Positions 1-8,501 of a stretch of 14,801 nucleotides of DNA are shown here, in pieces (positions within the stretch are counted from its first letter, which is position 1; every line of letters begins with the position of its first letter). The notes under the pieces were generated by a model, which worked only from the letters and a program-made list of their open reading frames with translations, did not search any database and was not told the DNA's origin. This DNA is from CAYSCW01 sp964449165 (GTDB lineage: Bacteria > Acidobacteriota > Aminicenantia > Aminicenantales > Aminicenantaceae). The DNA is taken from contig CAYVAT010000059.1 of the NCBI GenBank assembly GCA_964449165.1, positions 1-14,801 of the forward strand, written 5' to 3'. The position numbers and the translations under genes were made by a program.

Positions 1-16
1 TTGCTCGGAGTCGCTG

Positions 17-1474
17 TTAGCGACCATCCTGCCCTTTGGAGTTCGGACTTTCCTCCCCTTCTTCTTTATTAGAGGGAGAAGGAGCAACCACCTTGCCTAC
101 TCCAGTCTTTATTTTTATCCCATAATTCTCCAATTTCTTGTACAGATTGGATCTCGGAGTATCAATCTCTCTCGCCGTCTGAGAGATGTTCCAATCATTT
201 TCCTCAAGCTTGGAGAGGATGAAATCCTTTTCTGCCAGATCCCTGAATTCTTTGAGGCTCTTTATGCTCTTTGTATCAGGAAGATAAACGTAGCTTTCCC
301 CTCTAACCTGCTCTGGTAAGTCTTTCTTGTTTATTGTATCGCCTTCAGTCATGATAATCAACCTCTCCACCACATTCCTCAACTCCCGGATATTCCCTTT
401 CCACTGGTACTTTTCGAGAGCTTCAAGGGCATCCTGGGAAAAATTTTTAGGCTTGAAATTGTTCTCCTCTGCATAAAGATGGCTGAAATATTCAACAAGA
501 AGCGGTATGTCTTCCTTCTTCTCCCTCAACGAGGCTGAATAGATGGGAACGACGTTGAGGCGGAAATAAAGATCCTCTCTGAAGCTTCCCTCCTCTATTT
601 CTTTCTTGATATCCTTGTTTGTAGCGGCAATGACTCTCACATCGACCTTGTTGATCTTACTGGAACCAACTTTCTGGACCTCACCTTCCTCAAGGACACG
701 CAGTACTTTGGACTGTGTCTTCAGGCTCATATCCCCCACTTCATCCAAAAAGATGGTGCCTCTGTCAGCCAGCTCGAATTTTCCTGATTTCTTTTCCGTG
801 GCTCCGGTGAACGCTCCTTTTTCATGGCCAAAAAGCTCGCTTTCGATAAGCTCTTCCGGAATGGCTGCACAATTGACCTGCACAAATTGTTCCTTAGCCC
901 TCATGCTGTGGTTGTGTATGGCCCTGGCGATAAGTTCCTTTCCTGTCCCGCTTTCTCCATGGATGAGAACAGTAACGTTTGTAGGGGATGTCTTCAAGAT
1001 ATCTTCCCAAAGTTTTTTCATCGGAGGCGAATTCCCAACCAGTTCATACCTTTTGGCTGCTTTCTTGCGTAAATCCATGCATTCGCGGAGGAGTTTGTTC
1101 TGATTGAGGGCATTCCTGATGCTCAGCAACACTCGTTCTCTCTGGAGGGGCTTCTCTAGAAAATCAAAGGCGCCCAGCTTTGTAGCTTCTACTGCTGTCT
1201 GTATCGTCCCATGTCCTGATATCATGATGACTTCAGGAGAATAAGGCCTCTTCTTGAGTTGTGCCAGAACTTCCAATCCATCCATGCCGGGAAGCTTCAC
1301 ATCCAGCAGGATCAGGTCCAATCCCACGGTCTCCTCAACAACATCCAGAGCTTCCTCTCCGTCAGCTGCTTCTAGAAACCTCCATCCCTCGTATTCGAGG
1401 ATCATCTTGAGGGACTTTCGGATGTTCTCTTCATCATCAACGACCAGTATCCTTTCTTTAAGCCGATTTTTCAT
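17..1474 (-). CDS. NtrC-family sigma-54-dependent response regulator
   Basis: A 485-residue transcription activator that, when phosphorylated by a partner histidine kinase, drives ATP-dependent opening of sigma-54 promoters. The receiver domain (about 8-120) has the acidic pair D13/D14, phospho-acceptor D58 in LLDVKLPGMDG and conserved K108. The AAA+ domain (about 145-380) has Walker A GESGTGKE at 173-180, the sigma-54 contact loop GAFTGA at 220-225 and Walker B IFLDE ending at 245. A Fis-type helix-turn-helix lies near 425-455, in the stretch NISQTAREIDTPRSNLYKKL. A polar tail of about 30 residues follows and looks unstructured. The ATG is preceded by AGGAAGAG at good spacing. No kinase gene is visible; it could lie off the left edge. 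Family assignment is secure, but the regulon is unknown. Confidence 0.96.
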   Translation of the reverse strand: MKNRLKERILVVDDEENIRKSLKMILEYEGWRFLEAADGEEALDVVEETVGLDLILLDVKLPGMDGLEVLAQLKKRPYSPEVIMISGHGTIQTAVEATKLGAFDFLEKPLQRERVLLSIRNALNQNKLLRECMDLRKKAAKRYELVGNSPPMKKLWEDILKTSPTNVTVLIHGESGTGKELIARAIHNHSMRAKEQFVQVNCAAIPEELIESELFGHEKGAFTGATEKKSGKFELADRGTIFLDEVGDMSLKTQSKVLRVLEEGEVQKVGSSKINKVDVRVIAATNKDIKKEIEEGSFREDLYFRLNVVPIYSASLREKKEDIPLLVEYFSHLYAEENNFKPKNFSQDALEALEKYQWKGNIRELRNVVERLIIMTEGDTINKKDLPEQVRGESYVYLPDTKSIKSLKEFRDLAEKDFILSKLEENDWNISQTAREIDTPRSNLYKKLENYGIKIKTGVGKVVAPSPSNKEEGEESPNSKGQDGR

Positions 1475-1502
1475 AGTTTCTCTTCCTTTTGATTCTCCTA
1501 AA

Positions 1503-1533
1503 ATTTTAACACAAATAACATGGAGACTGACAA
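1503..1533 (-). promoter_or_regulatory. Possible sigma-70 promoter of the response regulator gene
   Basis: On the minus strand TTGTCA (1528-1533) and TAAAAT (1503-1508) each match the -35 and -10 consensus at five of six bases. The 19-base spacer is longer than ideal. They sit just upstream of the response-regulator start, so placement is sensible, but the call rests on sequence match alone. Confidence 0.3.
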
Positions 1534-1552
1534 TTTTTTTTCACAGAGAAAG

Positions 1553-1702
1553 GCATCTCCATTTATGTAATGATTTTGGAGACATTCAGGAAGTGAGGCG
1601 TCGGTTCATATCCGTCTGAAGCCCATGGTGGCGGGTGGGAGGGTCTTGGCGAGGATGGATAGGAACCGGCGCTTCAACTAGCTATCACAGAAATGGAGAT
1701 GC
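1553..1702. repeat. Nested stem-loop repeat, copy A
   Basis: The inner hairpin pairs 1594-1616 with 1654-1676: 23 positions with one true mismatch (1608/1662) and a few G-T wobbles. The loop is 37 bases (1617-1653). An outer inverted repeat, GCATCTCCATTT (1553-1564) against AAATGGAGATGC (1691-1702), encloses it with a perfect 12-bp match, and several further pairs extend inward. The inner hairpin and loop recur at 14626-14707, and half of it at 14561-14605, so this is a dispersed repeat rather than a one-off terminator. The outer arms are not present around the other copies. Whether it acts as RNA or as a mobile palindrome cannot be told from sequence. Confidence 0.85.
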
Positions 1703-1873
1703 TTCCCACAAGAAGCAGTATGTTGCCGTCTCTCTTGTTTCCGCCTTCTGGTTATTGTAAGATGAATTTAGGATGTGGAGTCCGGCTATTCTCTTGATAA
1801 GAAACTCTCTCCTTTTCCAAAGCACCTTTCTAAAGCCCTCATCAGATAAAGAAAAAGTTTATACATGAGTTAA

Positions 1874-3262
1874 ATGAGCATGAAAAAACTGACAATTCTC
1901 ATAAAAAATAAAAACATAATCCAAACCATGCTTCTTATAGTGATCTTGATTTTATCCTTCTCTCTCCCTTTATTCTGCGCAGAAGAATCTCAGACTAAGT
2001 ATTTTAAACTTGATAACGGTCTGCAGGTCATTTTTTACGAAAGACACACACTCCCTATAATCAACCTGGTCTTTGCCGTAAACGTAGGCTCTAAGGACGA
2101 AACTGAGGAGACAAACGGTCTGGTCCATATCCTGGAACATCTTATTCTATTCAGGGGAACAGAATTTCGCAGTGGATCAGAAATCAGTCAGGATATCAGG
2201 CGTCATGGCGCCTACTTCAACGCCCATACTAATCGCGATCTTGCTCTCTTCGAGATGAGCCTCCCCTCTGAACACCTCGATTTTGCCCTCCAAAACCAAA
2301 AAGAAGTAATATTTCATCTCAAGCTGACCCAGGAAGAGCTGGATAAGGAAAAAAAAGTAATACTCGAAGAGCTGAGCCAGATTGAGGATGATCCTCTCAA
2401 ATACGCCACATCTCTTGTCTACCAGAATCTCTTTACCAACCATCCTTATCAGAAGCCGATCACGGGAAGAAAAGAGATTATAGAAAAGGCGACTGTGGAA
2501 CAGATAGAGAACTTTTACCAAAAATATTTCGATCCTTCCAACATCGCGCTGGCCATAGTCGGGGATTTCCGCAGCGAAGAGGCAGAGAAGAAAGTCAGAG
2601 AAATCTTCGGCGCTTTGGAGAGCAGAGGCGTTACTCCCTCCAAGTTCGAAAAAATCCAAAACCTTGAAAAGACCATCGAAGTTGAAAAGGAGATGGATGT
2701 CAATCAGGCTTATCTGGTTATCGGGATGTTAGGACCGGACTACAACCATCCCGATCAATATGCCATCGATCTCTTGACTCATATTTTGGGGCAGGGAGTT
2801 AATCCAATGCTCAACTTCGCCTTGAGAGGAAGAAGAAGATTGGTCCATTCTGCGACCATGTCCTATGATTCTCTCAAATACGGAGGAGCTATCCTCATCT
2901 ATATAACCTGTGAAAAAAAGCATATAAAAATGGCCACCAGTAAGACTATTCAATTTCTAAAAAAAACCCGGAGCGAAAACTACGCTAAAGATGATTATTA
3001 TGGAAATGAACGGTTTTTCAGTATTGACTATCTAGAAAGCAGCAAAAATCAACTAAAGCTTGCCTTCCAGCAAAGCCAGGAAAAAGGCCTCAACCTGGCC
3101 ATGTCTCTTGCCCGATTCATGCTTCTTAACGAAGAGAATGACAGGGGCAGTTTTATGGACAACATAGAGAAAATAAGTTCTTCTGATTTGCGAAGGGCAG
3201 CCGGGGAATATTTGAGCAGAGGGAAATATGTCATCATCTCTGTATTACCCAAAAAGAAATGA
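1874..3262 (+). CDS. Secreted M16 zinc metallopeptidase (catalytic subunit)
   Basis: A 462-residue insulinase/processing-peptidase family protein. A Lys-rich N-terminus and hydrophobic segment (about 19-34) form a signal peptide, with probable cleavage after FCA at 34-36; C35 does not sit in a good lipobox. The inverted zinc motif HxxEH is intact as HILEH (85-89), and the downstream acidic ligand is plausibly within EKKVILEE. The C-terminal domain is degenerate at the family's substrate-binding Arg/Tyr pair: R318 is present, but the residue seven further on is H325, not Tyr. The downstream gene has the complementary pattern, so the two probably form a heterodimer. The start codon is uncertain because a second ATG lies two codons in and ribosome-binding signals are weak. 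Substrate unknown; location likely periplasmic. Confidence 0.93.
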   Translation: MSMKKLTILIKNKNIIQTMLLIVILILSFSLPLFCAEESQTKYFKLDNGLQVIFYERHTLPIINLVFAVNVGSKDETEETNGLVHILEHLILFRGTEFRSGSEISQDIRRHGAYFNAHTNRDLALFEMSLPSEHLDFALQNQKEVIFHLKLTQEELDKEKKVILEELSQIEDDPLKYATSLVYQNLFTNHPYQKPITGRKEIIEKATVEQIENFYQKYFDPSNIALAIVGDFRSEEAEKKVREIFGALESRGVTPSKFEKIQNLEKTIEVEKEMDVNQAYLVIGMLGPDYNHPDQYAIDLLTHILGQGVNPMLNFALRGRRRLVHSATMSYDSLKYGGAILIYITCEKKHIKMATSKTIQFLKKTRSENYAKDDYYGNERFFSIDYLESSKNQLKLAFQQSQEKGLNLAMSLARFMLLNEENDRGSFMDNIEKISSSDLRRAAGEYLSRGKYVIISVLPKKK

Positions 3263-3263
3263 G

Positions 3264-4595
3264 ATGAACTATCGAAAAAGAATTTATGCGCTTATCATTC
3301 TGATGCTTCTCTGGTTTCTGTCCCCTGCTCTGGCTTTTGCTGATCAAGAATCATCCCCATGGGGAAATCCTCCTCAGAAAAGAACTTTGGACAATGGGCT
3401 GACATGGCTCTATCAGAAGGATGATTCATCAGCAATTACCGTGATTTACCTGCTTATCAGAGGAGGAAAAAAGGCCGAGCCAGCCAGTAAAGATGGACTG
3501 GCCCATCTCGTCGCACGTCTAGCCATAGAAATTCCAGATCGAGGAAAGATCCAATCCCTGATGAATTTAGCCACTCATATCTCCATGAATGCAAGAGGAG
3601 ATTATTCTCTGATCAGAATCACTTGCCTCAGTAAAAACCTGGAGGAAATCTTAAAGATTATGGCTAAAATCATCAAGGATCCTCTCTTTTCCGGACTGCG
3701 CATCAATTCGATAAAGGATAACATGGAGTATCAGAGAAAAAGAGTAGAAGACGATCCCCGCAACCTGGCTTATCAAGCTTTCTTGGATAACTTGCTTGCA
3801 GAGAAAGGTTATGGTGGATACATTCTGGGAAGCAAAGAATCCCTAAAGAAAATCAAAAAAGATGACATCGTTAATTTTTACAGAGAGACCTTCACAGGCA
3901 GCAATATGATCTTGGCCGTCTCCTCCGACCTGGAAGAGGAGAACATCCTTAACATTTGCTCTGAATATTTCACAGAATTTCCTGAAGGGACTCCTCTTGC
4001 AGTCAAGCCTAAAATCTTACCCAGAAAAACAAAAAAAGAAATCTTCATTGCCAAAGACACCAAACAGAGTTCTGTATCGATCGGATTCCCCCTGCCAGAG
4101 TTAACCCCGAGAAATTTTGTCCTCGCCCTCCTGCTTGAAAATCTTTTAGGAAAAGGAGTAGGCTCGAGACTCTGGCCGTTGCGATCACAGGAAAAGCTTG
4201 CCTATGTTGTTGATTGCAAAACCACCCAGATGAAAAAAGGCGGGTTCCTCGAGGCTTACCTGGAAACAGACCATACCAAGAAAGAAAAAGCCATGACGGC
4301 ACTCAAGAATGAACTGGAAAAACTCTTCAAGGAAGGATTAAGCGAAGAAGAATTAGAGATGACTAAAGTCCAGGCCAAAGCCTCTTTCTTGAGAGTTAAC
4401 GAGACCAAGGAAGAAAGGATGCAAAACTTCGCTGTCATCGAGGCTCTCGGTCTCGGATACGAATTCTTAAACGATATTTTTAAGGAAATCGATGCTGTCA
4501 TGCTTGAGGAAATGAATGCCTATATCAAGGATATTCTTAATCCTGAAAAAGGTGTTCAAGTAGTGGTTGGACCTGAAGTCGAGGCCAAAAACTGA
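3264..4595 (+). CDS. Secreted M16-family protein lacking the zinc motif (partner subunit)
   Basis: A 443-residue M16 homologue. I start it at the ATG at 3264, one base after the upstream stop, because this gives a clean signal peptide (NYRKR, a hydrophobic run, cleavage near AFA at 24-26). The longer reading from 3228 would put 12 polar residues before it and overlap the previous gene. Where active members have HxxEH this protein has HLVAR (81-85), so the catalytic Glu and second His are gone and it should not hydrolyse peptides alone. It keeps the C-terminal motif SRLWPLRSQEKLAYVV, with R307 and Y314 as the substrate-binding pair missing from its neighbour. The tight spacing implies translational coupling. 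Family call is strong; heterodimer formation is inferred. Confidence 0.92.
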   Translation: MNYRKRIYALIILMLLWFLSPALAFADQESSPWGNPPQKRTLDNGLTWLYQKDDSSAITVIYLLIRGGKKAEPASKDGLAHLVARLAIEIPDRGKIQSLMNLATHISMNARGDYSLIRITCLSKNLEEILKIMAKIIKDPLFSGLRINSIKDNMEYQRKRVEDDPRNLAYQAFLDNLLAEKGYGGYILGSKESLKKIKKDDIVNFYRETFTGSNMILAVSSDLEEENILNICSEYFTEFPEGTPLAVKPKILPRKTKKEIFIAKDTKQSSVSIGFPLPELTPRNFVLALLLENLLGKGVGSRLWPLRSQEKLAYVVDCKTTQMKKGGFLEAYLETDHTKKEKAMTALKNELEKLFKEGLSEEELEMTKVQAKASFLRVNETKEERMQNFAVIEALGLGYEFLNDIFKEIDAVMLEEMNAYIKDILNPEKGVQVVVGPEVEAKN

Positions 4596-4602
4596 ATATT
4601 CT

Positions 4603-4619
4603 TCATGACTTGGTCATGA
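4603..4619. terminator. Possible bidirectional hairpin between convergent genes
   Basis: TCATGAC and GTCATGA form a perfect 7-bp stem with a 3-base loop, exactly where the M16 operon and the aminopeptidase gene converge. It overlaps the last codons of the latter. No T-run follows on either strand, so it is not a classical intrinsic terminator. Confidence 0.3.
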
Positions 4620-5991
4620 TATCTTCTACGTCGTCTATTGTTTTGGGGATAGGTTTACCCAGTACACGATGTCCATCCTTTGTCACCAGCACGTTGTCCT
4701 CGATTCTTACTCCTCCGAAATCTCGGTAGGTGTTGACTTTATCATAATTTATGAACTGACGATGCTTCTTCTCTGCAATCCATTTATCGATCAGCGCCGG
4801 TATAAAGTATATCCCTGGTTCTACAGTCATCACAAAACCAGGTTGTAGATCTCGGGCAAACCGCAGATAGGCAAGTCCGAACTGTTCACTCCTCTTTATT
4901 CGCTCATTATATCCCACAAATTCTTCGCCTAAATTTTCCATATCATGGACATCCAATCCCATCATATGCCCCAAGCCATGGGGAAAGAACAGCGCATGGG
5001 ACCCCGCCTTGACAGCCCCACTGACGTCACCTTTCATCAGTCCTAACTCCGTTAGTCCGGTGGCTATCCTTTTTGCGGCCCTGAGATGGACATCCCGGTA
5101 CCGTATTCCAGGTTTTATCATTCTTATAGCCTCTAATTGTGCATTGAGGACGATTTCATATATTTCTTTCTGTTTTTGGGTAAACTTTCCTGATACAGGA
5201 AAGGTTCGAGTTATATCAGCAGCGTAATGCATCTCAGATTCTGCGCCGGAGTCGTTGACGATAAGACGTCCACTCTTAAGGATGTTTCCATGATAATGAT
5301 TATGGAGAATCTGGCCGTTTATGGTGAAAATAGTGGGAAAGGCAAGAGAACCGCCTGATGAAGCAATGCCTTCGATTTTTCCCACTATTTCCTTCTCGTA
5401 AATGCCTGGGCGGGCCATTTTCATGGCAGTAGTATGCATTTCGTATGTGATCTGGTGCGCTTTTTCAATCTCCTCGATTTCCTCCTTGCTCTTAACTGAT
5501 CTCTGTCTCACCACAGCCTTTATAAAATATCTGGAAGCATAATCTTTGGCCAGATCGCTGTGGATGCCCAGCAATTCCTCGATTTTAAGAGCAGCCTCTG
5601 GCCTGTAAGGAGGAAGATAGTGGACTTTTTTCCCCTTTTTAATTATATCTTTCAGAGTCTCCTTGAGATCTACGGTAGGAGCTGTTTTTTTAATTCCAAC
5701 CATCCGGGCTCTCTCTTTCAATGAAGGAAGAGATCCCATCCAGATGATGTCCTCCATGGTAACATCCTCGCCGAATAAAATTTCTTTATCCTCCTCAACA
5801 TCGATCACAGCAGCGAGCCCTGGAATATCGAGTCCCAAAAAATAGAGGAAGGAGCTGTCCTGCCGGAAAGGATAGGTGTTGTCCAGATAATTCATTGGGG
5901 ATTCCTCGTTACCTAAAAAAAGAATAATCCCTGATTTAATTTGCGTTTTTAGACGCTCTCTTCTTTTGATATAGACCTTGGTATCAAACAT
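4603..5991 (-). CDS. pepP: M24B Xaa-Pro aminopeptidase
   Basis: A two-metal aminopeptidase that removes an N-terminal residue preceding proline. An N-terminal creatinase-like domain (about 1-165) precedes the pita-bread catalytic domain. All five metal ligands are visible: D247 (in VNDSGAE), D259 (in AADITRTFP), H342 (in HGLGHMMG), E391 (in MTVEPGIYF) and E431 (in GGVRIEDN). I start at the ATG at 5991, giving 462 residues. The in-frame ATG four codons earlier overlaps GGAGGG, which sits at ideal Shine-Dalgarno spacing for 5991. There is no signal peptide, so the enzyme is cytoplasmic. It lies 77 bases downstream of porB and may be read through from that operon. The symbol is by family; prolidase activity is an alternative. 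Confidence 0.93.
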   Translation of the reverse strand: MFDTKVYIKRRERLKTQIKSGIILFLGNEESPMNYLDNTYPFRQDSSFLYFLGLDIPGLAAVIDVEEDKEILFGEDVTMEDIIWMGSLPSLKERARMVGIKKTAPTVDLKETLKDIIKKGKKVHYLPPYRPEAALKIEELLGIHSDLAKDYASRYFIKAVVRQRSVKSKEEIEEIEKAHQITYEMHTTAMKMARPGIYEKEIVGKIEGIASSGGSLAFPTIFTINGQILHNHYHGNILKSGRLIVNDSGAESEMHYAADITRTFPVSGKFTQKQKEIYEIVLNAQLEAIRMIKPGIRYRDVHLRAAKRIATGLTELGLMKGDVSGAVKAGSHALFFPHGLGHMMGLDVHDMENLGEEFVGYNERIKRSEQFGLAYLRFARDLQPGFVMTVEPGIYFIPALIDKWIAEKKHRQFINYDKVNTYRDFGGVRIEDNVLVTKDGHRVLGKPIPKTIDDVEDIMTKS

Positions 5992-6068
5992 TTTTCCCTC
6001 CATTTAAGACGATTCAAGTACTGTCAAAGTGAATCTTTCTCAAGGCATGAAGCACAGTCCTCTCTTTA

Positions 6069-6995
6069 TTATAAATTTGCCAGCTTGTCCAGCATCTCCC
6101 AATTCTCGTCGACTTGCTTCTGAATCTCTTCAATCACACCCGCATTTTCCTCTTTGAACAGGTGACGGAATCTTCCCTGTTTTTTTAGCCACTCTAAAAC
6201 GGGCTTCTTCTCCTTCGGTTTGAAATTGATTTTATATCGACCATTCTCCACTTCAAATAAAGGCCAAGCACAGGTCTCAACGGCTAGCTGAGCCATTCTC
6301 ACGCTCTGGCTCTCGTCGTATTTCCACTCAGTAGGACAAGGACAAAGAACATTCAAGAAGGCCGGGCCTTCCACCTCAAAGGCTTTTTTGGCTTTGTTGT
6401 AGAGATCCTGCCAGCGGTGTGGGCTGGCCTGCGCAGCATAGGGAATGTTATGAGCCGCCATGATCCGTGTTAAATCCTTCCGTGGCTGGACTTTCCCATA
6501 GCTTTTCTCTCCTGATGGAGAGGTGGTAGCTGATGCTCCTAAGGGAGTGGCAGAGGATCTCTGTCCGCCCGTGTTGGCATAGGCATTGTTATCGTAACAG
6601 ACATAAACAATGTCATGTCCTCTTTCCATTGCTCCTGAGAGAGCTTGAATCCCGATATCATATGTCCCTCCGTCTCCTCCCACGCCCAGGAACTTAAACT
6701 TCCTGCCTGCAGGAATTTTTCCTCTTCTCTTGAGCGATTGATACATAGCCTCCACGCCTGCGATAGTCGATGCCGCGTTCTCAAAAGCACTATGAACCCA
6801 GGTCACGTTCCAAGAGGTGCGGGGAAAAATAGTAGTACAGACTTCCAGACAACCAGTTGCGTTGGCGATGATAAGGGGGTCTTCAGCGGCCCTCAAAACG
6901 ATCTTAAAAATAAGTGGAATCCCGCAGCCCAGGCACATGCCATGCCCTGCCACTAATCTATCTTCCATGGCAGCTAAATCTTTGAGCTTTGCCAT
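6069..6995 (-). CDS. porB: 2-oxoacid:ferredoxin oxidoreductase beta subunit, probably pyruvate
   Basis: The 308-residue thiamine-diphosphate-binding subunit of a PFOR-type enzyme, which converts 2-oxoacid plus CoA to acyl-CoA, CO2 and reduced ferredoxin. The TPP/Mg motif is seen as GDGG (107-110) with NN at 136-137, followed by NTGGQRSSATPLGA. Likely ligands of the TPP-proximal 4Fe-4S cluster are C21 and C24 (CLGCG), C49 (GCLEVC) and C220 (CPTEW). The start has AAGGAG about 6 bases upstream and lies 13 bases after the porA stop. Gene order G-D-A-B matches pyruvate enzymes such as that of Thermotoga, but a 2-oxoisovalerate enzyme cannot be excluded from sequence alone. Confidence 0.94.
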   Translation of the reverse strand: MAKLKDLAAMEDRLVAGHGMCLGCGIPLIFKIVLRAAEDPLIIANATGCLEVCTTIFPRTSWNVTWVHSAFENAASTIAGVEAMYQSLKRRGKIPAGRKFKFLGVGGDGGTYDIGIQALSGAMERGHDIVYVCYDNNAYANTGGQRSSATPLGASATTSPSGEKSYGKVQPRKDLTRIMAAHNIPYAAQASPHRWQDLYNKAKKAFEVEGPAFLNVLCPCPTEWKYDESQSVRMAQLAVETCAWPLFEVENGRYKINFKPKEKKPVLEWLKKQGRFRHLFKEENAGVIEEIQKQVDENWEMLDKLANL

Positions 6996-7008
6996 TTTCT
7001 TCTCCTTT

Positions 7009-8190
7009 CTACTCCCTGAGATTCAGGTAGCCGTAGATTTCATCGACCTTCCCTGTCTCGGCTATCCTCTCCAGTTTTGCAGCCACCTGTTTGAAATGCT
7101 CAATCATGATATCCCGGCCTCCCAGACCGTACACATAATTGACAATTTTGGGCCTCTGGTCGTAATCGTAGAGAGCGTTTCGGATATCAGTGAAGAGGGG
7201 TGCTCCTAAAGCACCAGGGCTTGAGCACCGGTCAAGCACAGCTACTGCCTTCATCTTTCTCAATGCCTCGGCAATCTTCTCGTGGGGAAAAGGTCGAAAG
7301 ATTCTCGGCTTAAGAAGGCCGACTTTCTTCCCTTCCTCCCGGAGTTCATCCACAGCATCCTTGCATGTGCCTGCAGCCGAGCTCATGACTACGATACACA
7401 CCTCGGCATCCTCCATCCGGTATTCCTCAAAAAAACCATATTCCCGGCCAAACTTCTGGCCAAATTCTTTCCCCACGGCCTCTATGACTGGAGGCGCATT
7501 CTCGATACCTTCAAGCTGATTTCTTTTGTGCTCAAAGTAATAATCTGTAAAATCGATTGGTCCAACCGTCATTTTCCTCTCAGGATCCAGAAGAGGGTAG
7601 ACAGGTTTATATTCTCCTACAAATTCTTTCACCTTCTTGTCGTCTTCCACCTGAATAACATCCATGGAATGGCTGATGATAAACCCATCAAGCCCTACCA
7701 GCACCGGGGTTCTTACCCCCAGATGCTCGGCGATAGGGAAAGCTTGTATAAAATTGTCGTAAGCCTCCTGGCAGTTTTCCGAATAGATTTGGATCCAGCC
7801 CGAATCCCGTGCACCCATGGTGTCGCTGTGATCGCCGTGGATATTGATAGGAGCGCTCAATGACCTGTTGACAATGGCCGCCACTATAGGAAGCCTTAAC
7901 CCGGCTGCGATGTAGAGCATTTCCCACATCAAGGCCAAACCCTGGGAGGCTGTAGCTGTCATCACCCTCCCCCCTGCTGAGGCTGCACCTATACAGACAC
8001 TCATGGCGCTGTGTTCGCTTTCTGGACAGACAAATTCTCCAGAAATGAGCCCATCTGCCCGGAATTGAGCGATGGTCTCAACGATAGCCGTCGAGGGAGT
8101 AATTGGGTAAGCTGCCATAACATCGGGATCGATCTGACGGACAGCCTCGGCTATTGTTTGATTGCCGTTTAAAGTTTTTAGCGCACTCAT
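7009..8190 (-). CDS. porA: 2-oxoacid:ferredoxin oxidoreductase alpha subunit, probably pyruvate
   Basis: A 393-residue alpha subunit, close to the usual length of about 394. The N-terminal pyrimidine-binding domain carries the family signature YPITPST near residue 27 and ESEHSAM with the catalytic-type Glu. The loop PINIHGDHSDTMGARDSGW is characteristic. The C-terminal half contains domain II (VVMSSAAGTCKDAVDELREEGKKVG) and ends in GLGGRD followed by a helical tail. The start overlaps the porD stop in an ATGA arrangement, and GGGAG lies about 7 bases upstream. It pairs with PorB to form the active site. Substrate is inferred from operon order, not from a decisive residue. Confidence 0.94.
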   Translation of the reverse strand: MSALKTLNGNQTIAEAVRQIDPDVMAAYPITPSTAIVETIAQFRADGLISGEFVCPESEHSAMSVCIGAASAGGRVMTATASQGLALMWEMLYIAAGLRLPIVAAIVNRSLSAPINIHGDHSDTMGARDSGWIQIYSENCQEAYDNFIQAFPIAEHLGVRTPVLVGLDGFIISHSMDVIQVEDDKKVKEFVGEYKPVYPLLDPERKMTVGPIDFTDYYFEHKRNQLEGIENAPPVIEAVGKEFGQKFGREYGFFEEYRMEDAEVCIVVMSSAAGTCKDAVDELREEGKKVGLLKPRIFRPFPHEKIAEALRKMKAVAVLDRCSSPGALGAPLFTDIRNALYDYDQRPKIVNYVYGLGGRDIMIEHFKQVAAKLERIAETGKVDEIYGYLNLRE

Positions 8191-8501
8191 TTCTTGCTCC
8201 CTTCAGCCAATTCAATCTTTTCTTCCACCATGACAATGGCTTTCTCTTTTGTCGGACATTCCTCCGAACAGATGCCACATCCCGTGCAGTAGTCATAGTT
8301 GATGCCTTTCACTTCTTCATCTTCAACCATAATGGCGAAATGAGGACAGTAAAGCCAGCAAAAGAAACACTGAATGCAATTCTCTTTGATGAATTGAGGC
8401 TTTCTTCCTGAGCGCCAAGTCCCGGTTAAATTTTTCACTGAGTTTCCAGCATCAAGATTAATGGTTCCGATGGTCAATTCTTTCCAGCTTTCTTTTTTCA
8501 T
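8187..8501 (-). CDS. porD: 2-oxoacid:ferredoxin oxidoreductase delta subunit (2x 4Fe-4S)
   Basis: A 104-residue bacterial-type ferredoxin subunit that passes electrons from the TPP-proximal cluster to external ferredoxin. Two complete CxxCxxCxxxCP motifs are visible: C42, C45, C48, C52 and C72, C75, C78, C82. They imply two 4Fe-4S clusters. The N-terminal stretch NLTGTWRSGRKPQF is typical of Por/Vor delta chains rather than free ferredoxins. Both ends overlap neighbouring genes by 4 bases (ATGA), so the operon is translationally coupled. Confidence 0.95.
   Translation of the reverse strand: MKKESWKELTIGTINLDAGNSVKNLTGTWRSGRKPQFIKENCIQCFFCWLYCPHFAIMVEDEEVKGINYDYCTGCGICSEECPTKEKAIVMVEEKIELAEGSKK

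Larger units (their letters stand above)
1475..1873. other. 399-base divergent intergenic region
   Basis: This gap lies between the divergent response-regulator gene and the first M16 gene. It holds a possible promoter for the former (1503-1533), then a nested stem-loop repeat (1553-1702). In the remaining 1703-1873 I see no convincing promoter, ORF or structured RNA, although the M16 operon must be transcribed from somewhere here. No strong Shine-Dalgarno precedes the M16 start. Confidence 0.7.

Noticed and set aside
606..1103. 165-codon plus-strand ORF inside the response regulator
   Set aside because: Antisense to the well-conserved AAA+ domain, Ser/Leu-rich shadow translation with no family resemblance.
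3228..3263. Upstream ATG for the second M16 gene
   Set aside because: It overlaps the end of the first M16 gene and would bury the signal peptide behind 12 polar residues; the ATG at 3264 gives a normal signal sequence.
7282..7863. 193-codon plus-strand ORF opposite porA
   Set aside because: It lies entirely antisense to a gene with strong family motifs and has no recognisable domain; it is a shadow of porA codon usage.
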